From positions 1-10,943 of the forward strand of contig CALKYE010000207.1 of the NCBI GenBank assembly GCA_938003765.1: a stretch of 10,943 nucleotides of DNA, written 5' to 3'. Positions 1 to 6,681 of the stretch are shown piece after piece (the stretch's first letter is position 1; every line of letters starts with the position of its first letter). This stretch comes from an uncultured Planctomycetia bacterium (GTDB lineage Bacteria; Planctomycetota; UBA1135; GCA-002686595). The position numbers and the translations under genes were made by a program. Below the pieces are notes generated by a model. It was given only the letters and a program-made list of their open reading frames with translations. It did no database searches and was not told the origin of the DNA.

Positions 1-290
1 AACGCCGCCCGGGGCTCTGCCATCTGCGCACTGGCGCGCGCTGCTCAATGCGAGTGGGTTGCGAAGAATCTGCGCGTCTCCGTGCGACGCGCAACTCGCC
101 CACGGGCGCCGCGGCGGCGCGCTCGAGAACAGCGTGGAAATTCGTGCCTGCTTCGAGCGGAGAGATTGGAGCTTGGGGCCGCCGCGGCGCGGCGCGCGTG
201 GCGATCCACTGCTACGATGCGTGGCCTTGCCTGAACCGCTCCGATCGTCGGATCGGCCCACGCCTCGACCCACTCCCCAGCAATTCACCC
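1..290. other. Non-coding upstream region with two small hairpins
   Basis: No supportable gene is seen here. The frame of the following dehydrogenase stays open back to an ATG at 48, but the 81 extra residues are Arg/Ala/Pro-rich, resemble no domain and precede a complete Rossmann start, so I treat them as untranslated. Two inverted repeats are visible: an 8-bp stem (TGCGCGTC at 71-78 with GACGCGCA at 86-93, 7-nt loop) and a 6-bp stem (CCGATC at 241-246 with GATCGG at 251-256, 4-nt loop). The second ends 34 nt before the GTG start. Neither is followed by a T-tract, so they are not convincing intrinsic terminators. The region presumably holds the promoter for the two sugar-nucleotide genes, but I see no clear -35/-10 boxes. 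Confidence 0.5.
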
Positions 291-1478
291 GTGACAGACA
301 TCGCCATCATCGGAGGCTGCGGCCACGTCGGTCTGCCGCTAGGCCTCGCCTTTGCCCGAGCCGGCAAGCATGTCGTCGGCCTCGACATCGACACCGCGAA
401 GGTGGCCCGGACCAACGCCGGGGTCATGCCGTTCTACGACAAGGGCGCCGACGAGCTCCTTCCGAAGGTGCTGGCCTCGGGGCACTTCCGCTGCACCGAT
501 GACCCGGCCTGCCTGCGCGACGTCAAGGTCGTCATCACGGTCGTCGGCACGCCGCTCGACGAGCACCTGAACCCGCGCTTCGAGGTGTACGCCGACCTGA
601 TCGCCGCGGACCGCACGTTCCTCCGGCCCGGCCAGCTGCTGGTCCTGCGCAGCACGGTCTACCCCGGCACCACCGAACGCATCACCCACGCGCTGCAGCG
701 CGCCGGCGTGGACGTGGACATCGCCTTCTGCCCCGAGCGCGTCGCCGAGGGCGTGGCGCTCGAGGAGATCTCGACGCTGCCGCAGATCGTCGCGGGAACG
801 ACGCCGCGCGCGCAGCAGCGCGCCGAGGAGCTGTTCCGCACGCTCACCTCGGACGTGCTGCCGATGCAGCCGCTCGCGGCCGAGCTCACCAAGCTCTTCA
901 ACAACACCTGGCGCTACATCCAGTTCGCGACCGCGAATCAGTTCTTCATGATCGCGAACGAGTACGGGCTGGACTTCTACGACATCCACCGCGCGATGAC
1001 CGAGAAGTACCCGCGCGCCAAGGCCTTCCCCAAGGCCGGTTTCGCCGCCGGGCCGTGTCTGTTCAAGGACACGATGCAACTGGCGACGTTCGACAACAAC
1101 GCGTTCTTCCTCGGGCACTCGGCCATGCTCGTCAACGAGGGCCTGCCCAACTACCTGGTGCGCCGCGCGGCCACGCGTTGGCCGCTGCGCGAAATGACGG
1201 TCGGCATCGCGGGCATGACCTTCAAGGGCGACTCCGACGACCCGCGCGAGTCGCTGGCCTTCAAGCTCAAGAAGGTGCTCGAGCGCGAGTCCAACACCGT
1301 TCTGTGCAGCGACCCGCACTACCAGGGCGCGGGCTTCGTCGGGTTCGACGAGCTGGTCCAGCGCTGCGACCTGATCTTCATCGGCACACCTCACAGCGTC
1401 TACAAGACGGCCGATTTCAAGGGCAAGACAGTCATCGATATCTGGCAGATCACGAAAGGCGGAATCTCGGTCGTATGA
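291..1478 (+). CDS. Nucleotide-sugar dehydrogenase (UDP-glucose/GDP-mannose dehydrogenase family, WecC-like)
   Basis: Predicted 395-residue cytoplasmic enzyme that oxidises the C6 hydroxyl of a nucleotide sugar to a carboxylate in two NAD-dependent steps. Seen: an N-terminal Rossmann fold starting at residue 4 with GGCGHVGLPL, an STVYPGTTE segment, CPERVAEG followed by LPQIVAG, the central ELTKLFNN helix (Lys201, Asn205), the active-site loop AAGPCLFKD with the expected nucleophile Cys256, and a C-terminal domain with GMTFKGDSDDPRES. The CPER...EG pattern is closer to the UDP-ManNAc/UDP-GlcNAc dehydrogenases than to UDP-glucose dehydrogenases, but the substrate cannot be read from sequence. 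GTG at 291 is chosen as start because the nucleotide-binding strand begins three residues later; there is no good Shine-Dalgarno. The length is slightly short for the family (about 420-450). The stop overlaps the next start (ATGA, 1475-1478), so the two genes are probably translationally coupled. Confidence 0.93.
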   Translation: MTDIAIIGGCGHVGLPLGLAFARAGKHVVGLDIDTAKVARTNAGVMPFYDKGADELLPKVLASGHFRCTDDPACLRDVKVVITVVGTPLDEHLNPRFEVYADLIAADRTFLRPGQLLVLRSTVYPGTTERITHALQRAGVDVDIAFCPERVAEGVALEEISTLPQIVAGTTPRAQQRAEELFRTLTSDVLPMQPLAAELTKLFNNTWRYIQFATANQFFMIANEYGLDFYDIHRAMTEKYPRAKAFPKAGFAAGPCLFKDTMQLATFDNNAFFLGHSAMLVNEGLPNYLVRRAATRWPLREMTVGIAGMTFKGDSDDPRESLAFKLKKVLERESNTVLCSDPHYQGAGFVGFDELVQRCDLIFIGTPHSVYKTADFKGKTVIDIWQITKGGISVV

Positions 1479-2497
1479 AAGTTCTCGTCAGCGGTTCGAA
1501 CGGTTTCATCTGCGGCTACCTGGTCGAGGACCTGCTCGCGCGCGGCCACCACGTGGTCGGCGTCGACAACTTCTCCAAGTACGGACGTGTTTCGAAGTCC
1601 TATGACTCCAACCCCAACTTCAAACTCGTCGAAGGCAATGCCAAGGACGTCGAGCTGCTCAAGCGGCTGCTCGAGGACTGCGATCACTTCGTCGCCGCGG
1701 CGGCGATGATCGGCGGCATTTCGTACTTCCACACCTACGCCTACGACCTGATGGCGGAGAACGAACGCATCGTCGCGGCCGCTTACGACGCTGCGATCCA
1801 CGCGCACAAGCACCACCGGCTCCAGAAGGTGACGCTGCTCTCCTCGTCGATGGTCTACGAGAACGCGACGCAGTTCCCGACGCCCGAAGGCGAGCAACTG
1901 CGCTGCCCGCCGCCGTTTTCGACCTACGGCTTCCAGAAGCTCGCCTGCGAGTACTTCGCCAAGGGCGCGCGCGAACAGTACGGACTCCCCACGACCATCG
2001 TGCGGCCGTTCAACTGCGTCGGCATCGGCGAAAGCCGCGCCATCGGCGAGCACGAGATCCACTCGGGCAACGTCAAGCTCGCGCTGAGCCACGTCGTGCC
2101 TGACATCGTCCAAAAGGTGCTCAAGGGGCAGGACCCGTTGCACATCCTCGGCGACGGCAAGCAGGTGCGGCACTACACCTACGGCGGCGACGTGGCGGCC
2201 GGCATCCGCGTGTGCATGGAGCACCCCGCGGCGCTGAACGAGGACTTCAACATCTCGACGGCTCGCTCGACCACGGTGCTCGAGCTCGCCGAGCTGATCT
2301 GGAACAAGATCCACAAGGGCAAGAAGCCCTTGCGCACCGTGTCGGACCAGGCGTTCGCGCACGACGTGCAACTGCGCGTGCCGGACGTGAGCAAGGCCAA
2401 GCGCATGCTCGGCTTCGAGGCGACTACGCCGCTCGAAGGCGTGCTCGACGAAGTCATCCCGTGGATCGAGCAGGCGATCACCGCCGGCACGATCTGA
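1475..2497 (+). CDS. NAD-dependent epimerase/dehydratase (extended SDR, nucleotide-sugar modifying)
   Basis: Predicted 340-residue cytoplasmic enzyme of the extended short-chain dehydrogenase/reductase family, acting on a nucleotide-linked sugar. Seen: N-terminal dinucleotide-binding motif GSNGFICG (residues 7-14), an acidic residue after beta-2 (GVDNFSKYG), the central AAMIGGISYF segment, the catalytic Ser strand LLSSSMVYE (Ser123-125), YGFQK with Tyr151 and Lys155, and the substrate-side RPFNCVG segment. The third Gly of the usual GxxGxxG is replaced by Cys13. The GGI segment and the SSSMVYE/YGFQK spacing recall GDP-fucose synthase and GDP-mannose 3,5-epimerase-like members, but the exact reaction is unknown. 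The ATG lies inside the stop of the dehydrogenase gene, which argues for one mRNA and for sequential steps of one pathway, for example epimerisation of the uronic-acid sugar made by the first enzyme (inference). Confidence 0.9.
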   Translation: MKVLVSGSNGFICGYLVEDLLARGHHVVGVDNFSKYGRVSKSYDSNPNFKLVEGNAKDVELLKRLLEDCDHFVAAAAMIGGISYFHTYAYDLMAENERIVAAAYDAAIHAHKHHRLQKVTLLSSSMVYENATQFPTPEGEQLRCPPPFSTYGFQKLACEYFAKGAREQYGLPTTIVRPFNCVGIGESRAIGEHEIHSGNVKLALSHVVPDIVQKVLKGQDPLHILGDGKQVRHYTYGGDVAAGIRVCMEHPAALNEDFNISTARSTTVLELAELIWNKIHKGKKPLRTVSDQAFAHDVQLRVPDVSKAKRMLGFEATTPLEGVLDEVIPWIEQAITAGTI

Positions 2498-2508
2498 GCT
2501 TCCGCTCA

Positions 2509-2559
2509 CACAAGCGCGGGGGAGCGGCGAAGCCATTCGCCGCTCCCCCGTTGTGTTTT
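2509..2559. terminator. Strong GC-rich hairpin between convergent genes, probable bidirectional terminator
   Basis: A perfect 14-bp stem pairs 2518-2531 (GGGGGAGCGGCGAA) with 2536-2549 across a GCCA loop. C2517-G2550 extends it, and CACAA (2509-2513) can pair with TTGTG (2551-2555) beyond a 3-nt bulge. On the plus strand it is followed by a T-rich run (TTGTGTTTT), starting 20 nt after the epimerase stop. On the minus strand it lies about 30 nt after the stop of the glycosyltransferase gene, with only a weak T-rich tail. Its position between two converging stop codons fits termination of both transcripts. Confidence 0.85.
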
Positions 2560-2579
2560 GCGCGAGCGTGTCGCGTAGC

Positions 2580-5500
2580 TCAGCGCTCGTCGCCGTTCGC
2601 TGCTGCGCTCTCCGGGAGGAAGCCCAAACCGCGCATCAGGAGCATGTCGGTCTTGGGGTCGCGCACGGTTCCGGCGCCCAACTCGATCGTCACCTTCGAA
2701 GTCTCCTCGACGTCGAACACCAGGCCGCGAGCCCGATAGCGACCCTTCTCCGGGTTGGGCAGGATCTGTTCGCGCGCGAGCACCTTCTCCACGCCGCTCT
2801 CGGTCACCTGGCGGAAGATCACCTCGCAGCCGTCGCCCGAGCCCGAGCGCACCACGCCGTCCTGGAGCTTGATCAACCCCTGCGCGCGGTAGCGCCCCGG
2901 CGCCAGCGTCCATTCGAGCTTGGTCGGCGGCAGGCACCCCAGCCAATCGCCGTCGTCCTCGAAGGAGACCCACACGCCCTCGACGCGGGCCGAGGGGCGG
3001 CTCGAGAAGCGGGCGAACTGGATCGCGTCGAGCTGGTCGGTCGAGCCTCCGAAGGGGTCGTCCACGGCCTCGATCGTGACCCGCGCGGTCGCGTGGAAGT
3101 ACGGCTCGTGCCCTTCGTCCACGACCCAGCGCACTTCCGTGGTGCGATCGAGATGCGGGTCGCCGCAGGCCCACGCGCACAAGTCGTACTGCGACTGGAT
3201 CACCGGATCGAGGAGCCAGCCGTAGCGCCCCGGATCGGGCGCGAACTGCCAGCGCCGGGGGCGGCGTCCGTCGGTGGCGCTGACCTCGAGCGAGGGTTTG
3301 GGGCCGCGCAGCAGCTTGGTGCGCAGCTCGCCCAGCGCGCTGCGCCGCACGTCGATCTTGATGCGCCGCAGCTTGCCGGGAGCGGGCGGCAGGACGAGCT
3401 TCTCGCCGAGCGCAAGCTCGCGCTCGAGCAAGGTCTCGCGGCCGGTGAACTCCCGCGGTCGCTGCGGATCGAGCTGCAGCACGAGGAACCCGTTCTCGTA
3501 GATCCTCGGGCGGTAGCGAATGAGCGCGGCTTCGACCGAGGACGCGTCCGTGGCGAGTCCGGACTGGCTCTTGAACGAATCCAGGCGCCACACGAGGAAC
3601 TCGGGCGCGTCGTCGGAGCGCAGGAACGCGCCGTTGAGCTCGAGCAGGTGCTCGGTGTACGCGGAGTAGCTCTGGAAGATCGGTCGCTGGTGGTAATTCC
3701 AGTCGTTGTAGTAGGCCAGTGACTGGTTCACGCCCAGCACGTCCACGCTGCGGCCGGCGAGGAGCTCGGTCGTCTTGGGCATCGCGTTCCTGTTCCGGGC
3801 CTTCGCGATCCGCTCCTCGGTCTGCGCGAGCTGGACGTCCAACGTCTTGTAGAAGCGCACGAGCACTTCGCCGCGCGCGTAGACGTTGTCGCGGGCCGTT
3901 TCCCACGTGAGCGGCAGCTTGGCGGTCTCGTCGCGCATGGCGTACCCCAGCAGCGCCGTCGCCAGCGCCGTGGCGACGAGTCGTCGACCGAGGCGGGCGC
4001 GCCCGAGCGGCACGAAGAACAGCACGGCGACGACCACCGCGGTGCGCGGCAGGAACACGGAGTACGGCGCCAGGATGTGCGCCGCCTTGAAGCCCATCAG
4101 GATCGCGAGCACTGCCGCCGCGGCCGTGCAGATCGCGTAGCGCTTGTTCTCGTTGGCGTAGATGCTCGCCAGGGCCGCCGCGCCGGTCAGCACGAAGAGC
4201 GTGATGACGAAGCGATGCGACTCGGTGGGGGCGTCGCCGCCCATCGCGCTCTGGTAGCCGTCCGCGATCTGCCAGCTGTTGTAGAGGTAGGTCGGGATGT
4301 CGAGCAGCTGCTGGCCCGCCGCCAGCCAGCCGATTCCGAACATGCCGGCGAAGACCGCGCCGACGGCGAGGCCCAGTCCGAAGGGGCGGCGCAGCGCGGC
4401 TTCGATGGCGACGATCGCCACGCACGGGAGCACGAGGAGCTGGAAGCTGAACTTGATCAGCGCGATCTCGGCCAGCAGCGCGAACCCGACCCACAGCTCC
4501 GGTCCGAAGGTGCGCGCGCGGCCCAGGATGGCTGCGGTGATGAACGCGATCAGCGTCAGGATCGCCGGGTCGGAGGCCGGCTTGGTGAAGGTCACCGCGA
4601 CGATCAGCGCCAGCGCGCCGAGCCAGCCGCAGCGCCGCAGCGTGACGTGCGCCATGAACCACGCGCCGAGGAGCTTGAGCACGCCCTCGACGAGGATCCA
4701 GCGCGCCAGGAACAGCTCGCCCAGCTCGATGTGGGAGTTGAACGCGCCCAGCGGGCCGTACGTGAACACGTAGTCGACGCCGGCGCGCTGCCCGGTCGAC
4801 ATGAAGTGCTCCAGCGCGCGCTGCCACGACGGGTCGAGCCGGATGGTCGCGTCGGGGTGGGTCCAGTGGAACTGCGCGTTCCACAGGACGGGCGTGAGCA
4901 GGAGCGCGCAGACGAAGCGCAGGTCGACGGTTCTGCGCAGGCGCCGGCCGACCCGCTTCCAACCGCTGAGCGGCGTCGTGGCGAGGAAGAACGCCAGCGA
5001 GAATCCCGCGGCCCACAGCGGAGCGCGGGCGCCGGCGAACGAGTGGATCCAGGGGGTGCACCAGGCCAGCGGCAGCAGCGCGTCGTACCAGCGCATGCGC
5101 CCTCGCAGGCGGCGCGCGCCGAGCACTCCGAGCGCGGCGACCAGCGCCAGTCCCGCGTGGATCGCCGGCTCGATCCCGAGGATCCCGCCGGTCCAGTCGG
5201 TGGTGAGCGACTCCCAGCGCCAGGCCGCGATCAGCGCCAGCCACACGAGCAGCGGCTCGCGCATCGCCATCCAGTACCAACGCAGGTACTTGGGGGCCCA
5301 CTTCCAGACCTGGAAGCGGCTCGTGCCGGCCTCGCGGTCCACCCAGCTCGTGGGGACCTCCGAGACGCCGGCGTTGGCGAGGTGCGCCTTGACGGACAGC
5401 TCCAGGCCGATGTCGAAGGCGCCCTCGGCCTCGACCTGGATCTGATCGAGGTAGCTCTTGGAGTACGCCTTGAAGTTGTTGGTCGCGTCGTGGGTGCCCA

Positions 5501-5960
5501 GTCCGGCGATCCAGCGCAGCGAGAGCCCGGCGCAGCGCGACAGGGTCCGCTTGATCAGCGGCCCGCCCTTCTGGACGCCGCCCTCCATGTAGCGCGAGCC
5601 GGCCACGACCGCGTCGCCGCTCTCACGCATCTGGGCCGCGAGTTCGAGGATCTTCTCGGGCGGGTCCGACAGGTCGGCCATGGTCGTGACGACCACGTCG
5701 CCCGACGCAGCGGCGAACCCGGCCCGGATGGCGTTGGCGGCGCCCTTGCCGATCGTGTTCTTGACCAGTCGCAGGGACGGCGGGGCGTCGTCCATGGCCG
5801 CGATGGCGGGCAGCGTCGAGTCCGCGTCGAAGTCGTAGACGACCAGGATCTCGTGCTCGTGGCCGTCGAGCACCCGCCACAGCCCGCGGAGGCACGTGGC
5901 TATGTTCTCGTGCTCGTTGTAAACCGGCACGACGACGCTGATTCGAGCGCTCGGGGGCAT
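2580..5960 (-). CDS. GT2 glycosyltransferase fused to a polytopic membrane domain and a large soluble C-terminal region
   Basis: About 1126 residues from the ATG at 5960. Residues about 6-230 are a GT2 (dolichyl-phosphate mannosyltransferase-like) domain: VVVPVYNEHENI, an acidic YDFDADST motif (Asp43, 45, 47), NTIGKGAANAIRAGF, MADLSDPPE at the DxD position, GSRYMEGG and a DATNNFKAYSK acceptor-side motif. From about 238 to 675 there are roughly 13-14 hydrophobic segments, with a hydrophilic loop at about 363-417 holding DYVFTYGPLG. Residues about 690-1126 are soluble, contain RPIFQSYSAYTEHLLELN (about 759-776) and probably end in beta-rich repeats (two GRYRA stretches). Family knowledge: such GT2 domains move a sugar from a nucleotide donor to a polyprenyl phosphate. 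I infer that the membrane part could be a GT-C-like transferase or a flippase-like partner that uses the product. A TTG at 5996 would add 12 residues. The protein is far longer than stand-alone GT2 enzymes (about 240-330). Confidence 0.87.
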   Translation of the reverse strand: MPPSARISVVVPVYNEHENIATCLRGLWRVLDGHEHEILVVYDFDADSTLPAIAAMDDAPPSLRLVKNTIGKGAANAIRAGFAAASGDVVVTTMADLSDPPEKILELAAQMRESGDAVVAGSRYMEGGVQKGGPLIKRTLSRCAGLSLRWIAGLGTHDATNNFKAYSKSYLDQIQVEAEGAFDIGLELSVKAHLANAGVSEVPTSWVDREAGTSRFQVWKWAPKYLRWYWMAMREPLLVWLALIAAWRWESLTTDWTGGILGIEPAIHAGLALVAALGVLGARRLRGRMRWYDALLPLAWCTPWIHSFAGARAPLWAAGFSLAFFLATTPLSGWKRVGRRLRRTVDLRFVCALLLTPVLWNAQFHWTHPDATIRLDPSWQRALEHFMSTGQRAGVDYVFTYGPLGAFNSHIELGELFLARWILVEGVLKLLGAWFMAHVTLRRCGWLGALALIVAVTFTKPASDPAILTLIAFITAAILGRARTFGPELWVGFALLAEIALIKFSFQLLVLPCVAIVAIEAALRRPFGLGLAVGAVFAGMFGIGWLAAGQQLLDIPTYLYNSWQIADGYQSAMGGDAPTESHRFVITLFVLTGAAALASIYANENKRYAICTAAAAVLAILMGFKAAHILAPYSVFLPRTAVVVAVLFFVPLGRARLGRRLVATALATALLGYAMRDETAKLPLTWETARDNVYARGEVLVRFYKTLDVQLAQTEERIAKARNRNAMPKTTELLAGRSVDVLGVNQSLAYYNDWNYHQRPIFQSYSAYTEHLLELNGAFLRSDDAPEFLVWRLDSFKSQSGLATDASSVEAALIRYRPRIYENGFLVLQLDPQRPREFTGRETLLERELALGEKLVLPPAPGKLRRIKIDVRRSALGELRTKLLRGPKPSLEVSATDGRRPRRWQFAPDPGRYGWLLDPVIQSQYDLCAWACGDPHLDRTTEVRWVVDEGHEPYFHATARVTIEAVDDPFGGSTDQLDAIQFARFSSRPSARVEGVWVSFEDDGDWLGCLPPTKLEWTLAPGRYRAQGLIKLQDGVVRSGSGDGCEVIFRQVTESGVEKVLAREQILPNPEKGRYRARGLVFDVEETSKVTIELGAGTVRDPKTDMLLMRGLGFLPESAAANGDER

Positions 5961-6008
5961 CGGGGTCCGTCGGGGTACGGGCTCGAAGTCGCCCAATACC
6001 GCAGGGTA

Positions 6009-6016
6009 CCTCCCCC
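6009..6016 (-). promoter_or_regulatory. Possible Shine-Dalgarno for an alternative TTG start of the GT2 fusion
   Basis: On the minus strand this reads GGGGGAGG. It lies 12 nt before a TTG at 5996 that is in frame with the glycosyltransferase and would add 12 residues. The ATG at 5960 has no Shine-Dalgarno of its own but gives the usual short lead before the ISVVVPVYNE strand. The spacing to TTG is longer than ideal, so I keep the ATG as the annotated start and flag TTG as the rival. Confidence 0.3.
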
Positions 6017-6066
6017 GCGTCGAATTTGTCGAGTCGTCGCGGCGGCGCGCGGCCCTCGTCCGGCGC

Positions 6067-6480
6067 TCAGGCCGACTTCGCGATGCCGCCCGCGGGCGCG
6101 CCGTACTTGCGGTCGATGCCCTGGATGTGGGCGGTCAGCCAGCTCCGCAGGAAGCGGAACAGCTCGTCATCGAGCTTGCGCGTGCGCTTGAACGTGGCGG
6201 AGTGCGCCTGGAATTTCGTCAGCAGATCGCGGTGGATCAGCTTGTGCGTCGCCAGGCCGCTGTACTTGATCGACTCGAGGTAGCGCTCCTCGCTGGCGAA
6301 GTGGCGGACCGTCGCCGCGCCCAGCTCATCGAGCACGCGCTCGAGCTCTCCCGAGCTCGCGCCCGCGCTGTGCCGCGCGTAGAGCTTGTTCATGAGCGCG
6401 ACCAGAGCTTCGTGCTCGTGGTCCATCGCGTCGACGTTGACGGTGTACTTGCTTCGATCCCAAGGGAGGTAGTCGGTCAT
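6067..6480 (-). CDS. Bacteriohemerythrin (hemerythrin-like di-iron oxygen-binding protein)
   Basis: A 137-residue single-domain protein that should fold as a four-helix bundle with a non-haem di-iron site binding O2; in bacteria the family serves in oxygen storage, sensing or delivery. All expected ligands are present: His23 in MDHEHE, His60 and Glu64 in RHFASEE, His79 and His83 in THKLIH, His118 and Asp123 in AHIQGID. The N-terminal WDRSKYTVNVDAMD is typical of the family. No signal peptide or membrane segment is seen, so it is probably cytoplasmic, and no sensor domain is attached. The ATG at 6480 is chosen because the family start motif follows directly; no Shine-Dalgarno is visible. It lies 106 nt upstream of the GT2 fusion on the same strand and 191 nt downstream of the aminotransferase-like gene, so co-transcription is possible but not shown. 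The 13-residue tail after KYG is Gly/Ala-rich. Confidence 0.95.
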   Translation of the reverse strand: MTDYLPWDRSKYTVNVDAMDHEHEALVALMNKLYARHSAGASSGELERVLDELGAATVRHFASEERYLESIKYSGLATHKLIHRDLLTKFQAHSATFKRTRKLDDELFRFLRSWLTAHIQGIDRKYGAPAGGIAKSA

Positions 6481-6543
6481 GGCGTGCTCGGATGGGTGGG
6501 GGGGAACGTCCACCCGCTCATCGGTCGAGCGCGCGGGCCGACT

Positions 6544-6570
6544 GGCTCCGCCAAGTGGCGTAGCGGAGCC
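6544..6570. repeat. Inverted repeat, 8-bp arms
   Basis: GGCTCCGC (6544-6551) pairs with GCGGAGCC (6563-6570) across 11 nt; a smaller CGCC/GGCG stem can form inside. It lies 3' of the minus-strand PLP-enzyme gene and 5' of the hemerythrin start. No T-tract follows on either strand. It may be a processing or weak termination structure, or chance in GC-rich DNA. Confidence 0.4.
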
Positions 6571-6609
6571 TCGCCGCGCCCGACGCAGCGGCGTAGCGCG
6601 CCTCGCCGC
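6557..6609. repeat. Pair of short direct repeats between the PLP-enzyme and hemerythrin genes
   Basis: Copy one (6557-6577) and copy two (6590-6609) share GGCGTAGCG, then GCCTCGCCGC, differing by one base inserted between the two blocks. The starts are 33 nt apart. The first copy overlaps the right arm of the inverted repeat at 6544-6570. The 191-bp gap (6481-6671) shows no credible coding sequence, so these repeats and palindromes are its only visible structure. Confidence 0.5.
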
Positions 6610-6647
6610 AGTCTCGGACTGTTGACGGCGGGGACGCTCCTCTGGCT

Positions 6648-6681
6648 GCCTCGCGAGGCGCGCCGCCAGGCTCAGGCGGCG
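6648..6681. repeat. Palindrome and stem-loop at the 3' end of the PLP-enzyme gene
   Basis: GCCTCGCGAGGC (6648-6659) is a perfect 12-bp palindrome. Directly next to it CGCCGCC (6661-6667) pairs with GGCGGCG (6675-6681) over a 7-nt loop. The stop codon of the minus-strand gene (6672-6674) sits inside that loop, so the mRNA hairpin spans the stop. There is no U-run after it, so if it terminates transcription it does so atypically; 3'-end protection is an alternative. Confidence 0.4.

Noticed and set aside
48..290. 81-residue N-terminal extension of the dehydrogenase from ATG 48
   Set aside because: The residues are Arg/Ala/Pro-rich with no domain, and the Rossmann motif that normally opens the protein begins three residues after the GTG at 291.
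339..2536. Two long minus-strand frames (339-1394 and 1400-2536) opposite the sugar-nucleotide genes
   Set aside because: Both are antisense shadows with no recognisable domains, while the plus strand holds complete catalytic motifs.
2571..2640. tRNA-like GCGTAGCTCAG at the end of the GT2 gene
   Set aside because: It resembles a D-arm start, but no acceptor stem, anticodon arm or GGTTCGA-type T-arm follows, and it overlaps a stop codon.
2506..5301. Open frame of 931 codons on the minus strand in another frame
   Set aside because: It overlaps the GT2 fusion on the same strand and gives low-complexity Arg/Ala/Gly-rich sequence. The frame with GT2 motifs and membrane segments is the real one.
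4077..6191. Open frame of 704 codons on the plus strand
   Set aside because: It lies opposite the GT2 fusion gene and its translation is Arg/Glu/Gln/Pro-rich without motifs, typical of antisense frames in GC-rich DNA.
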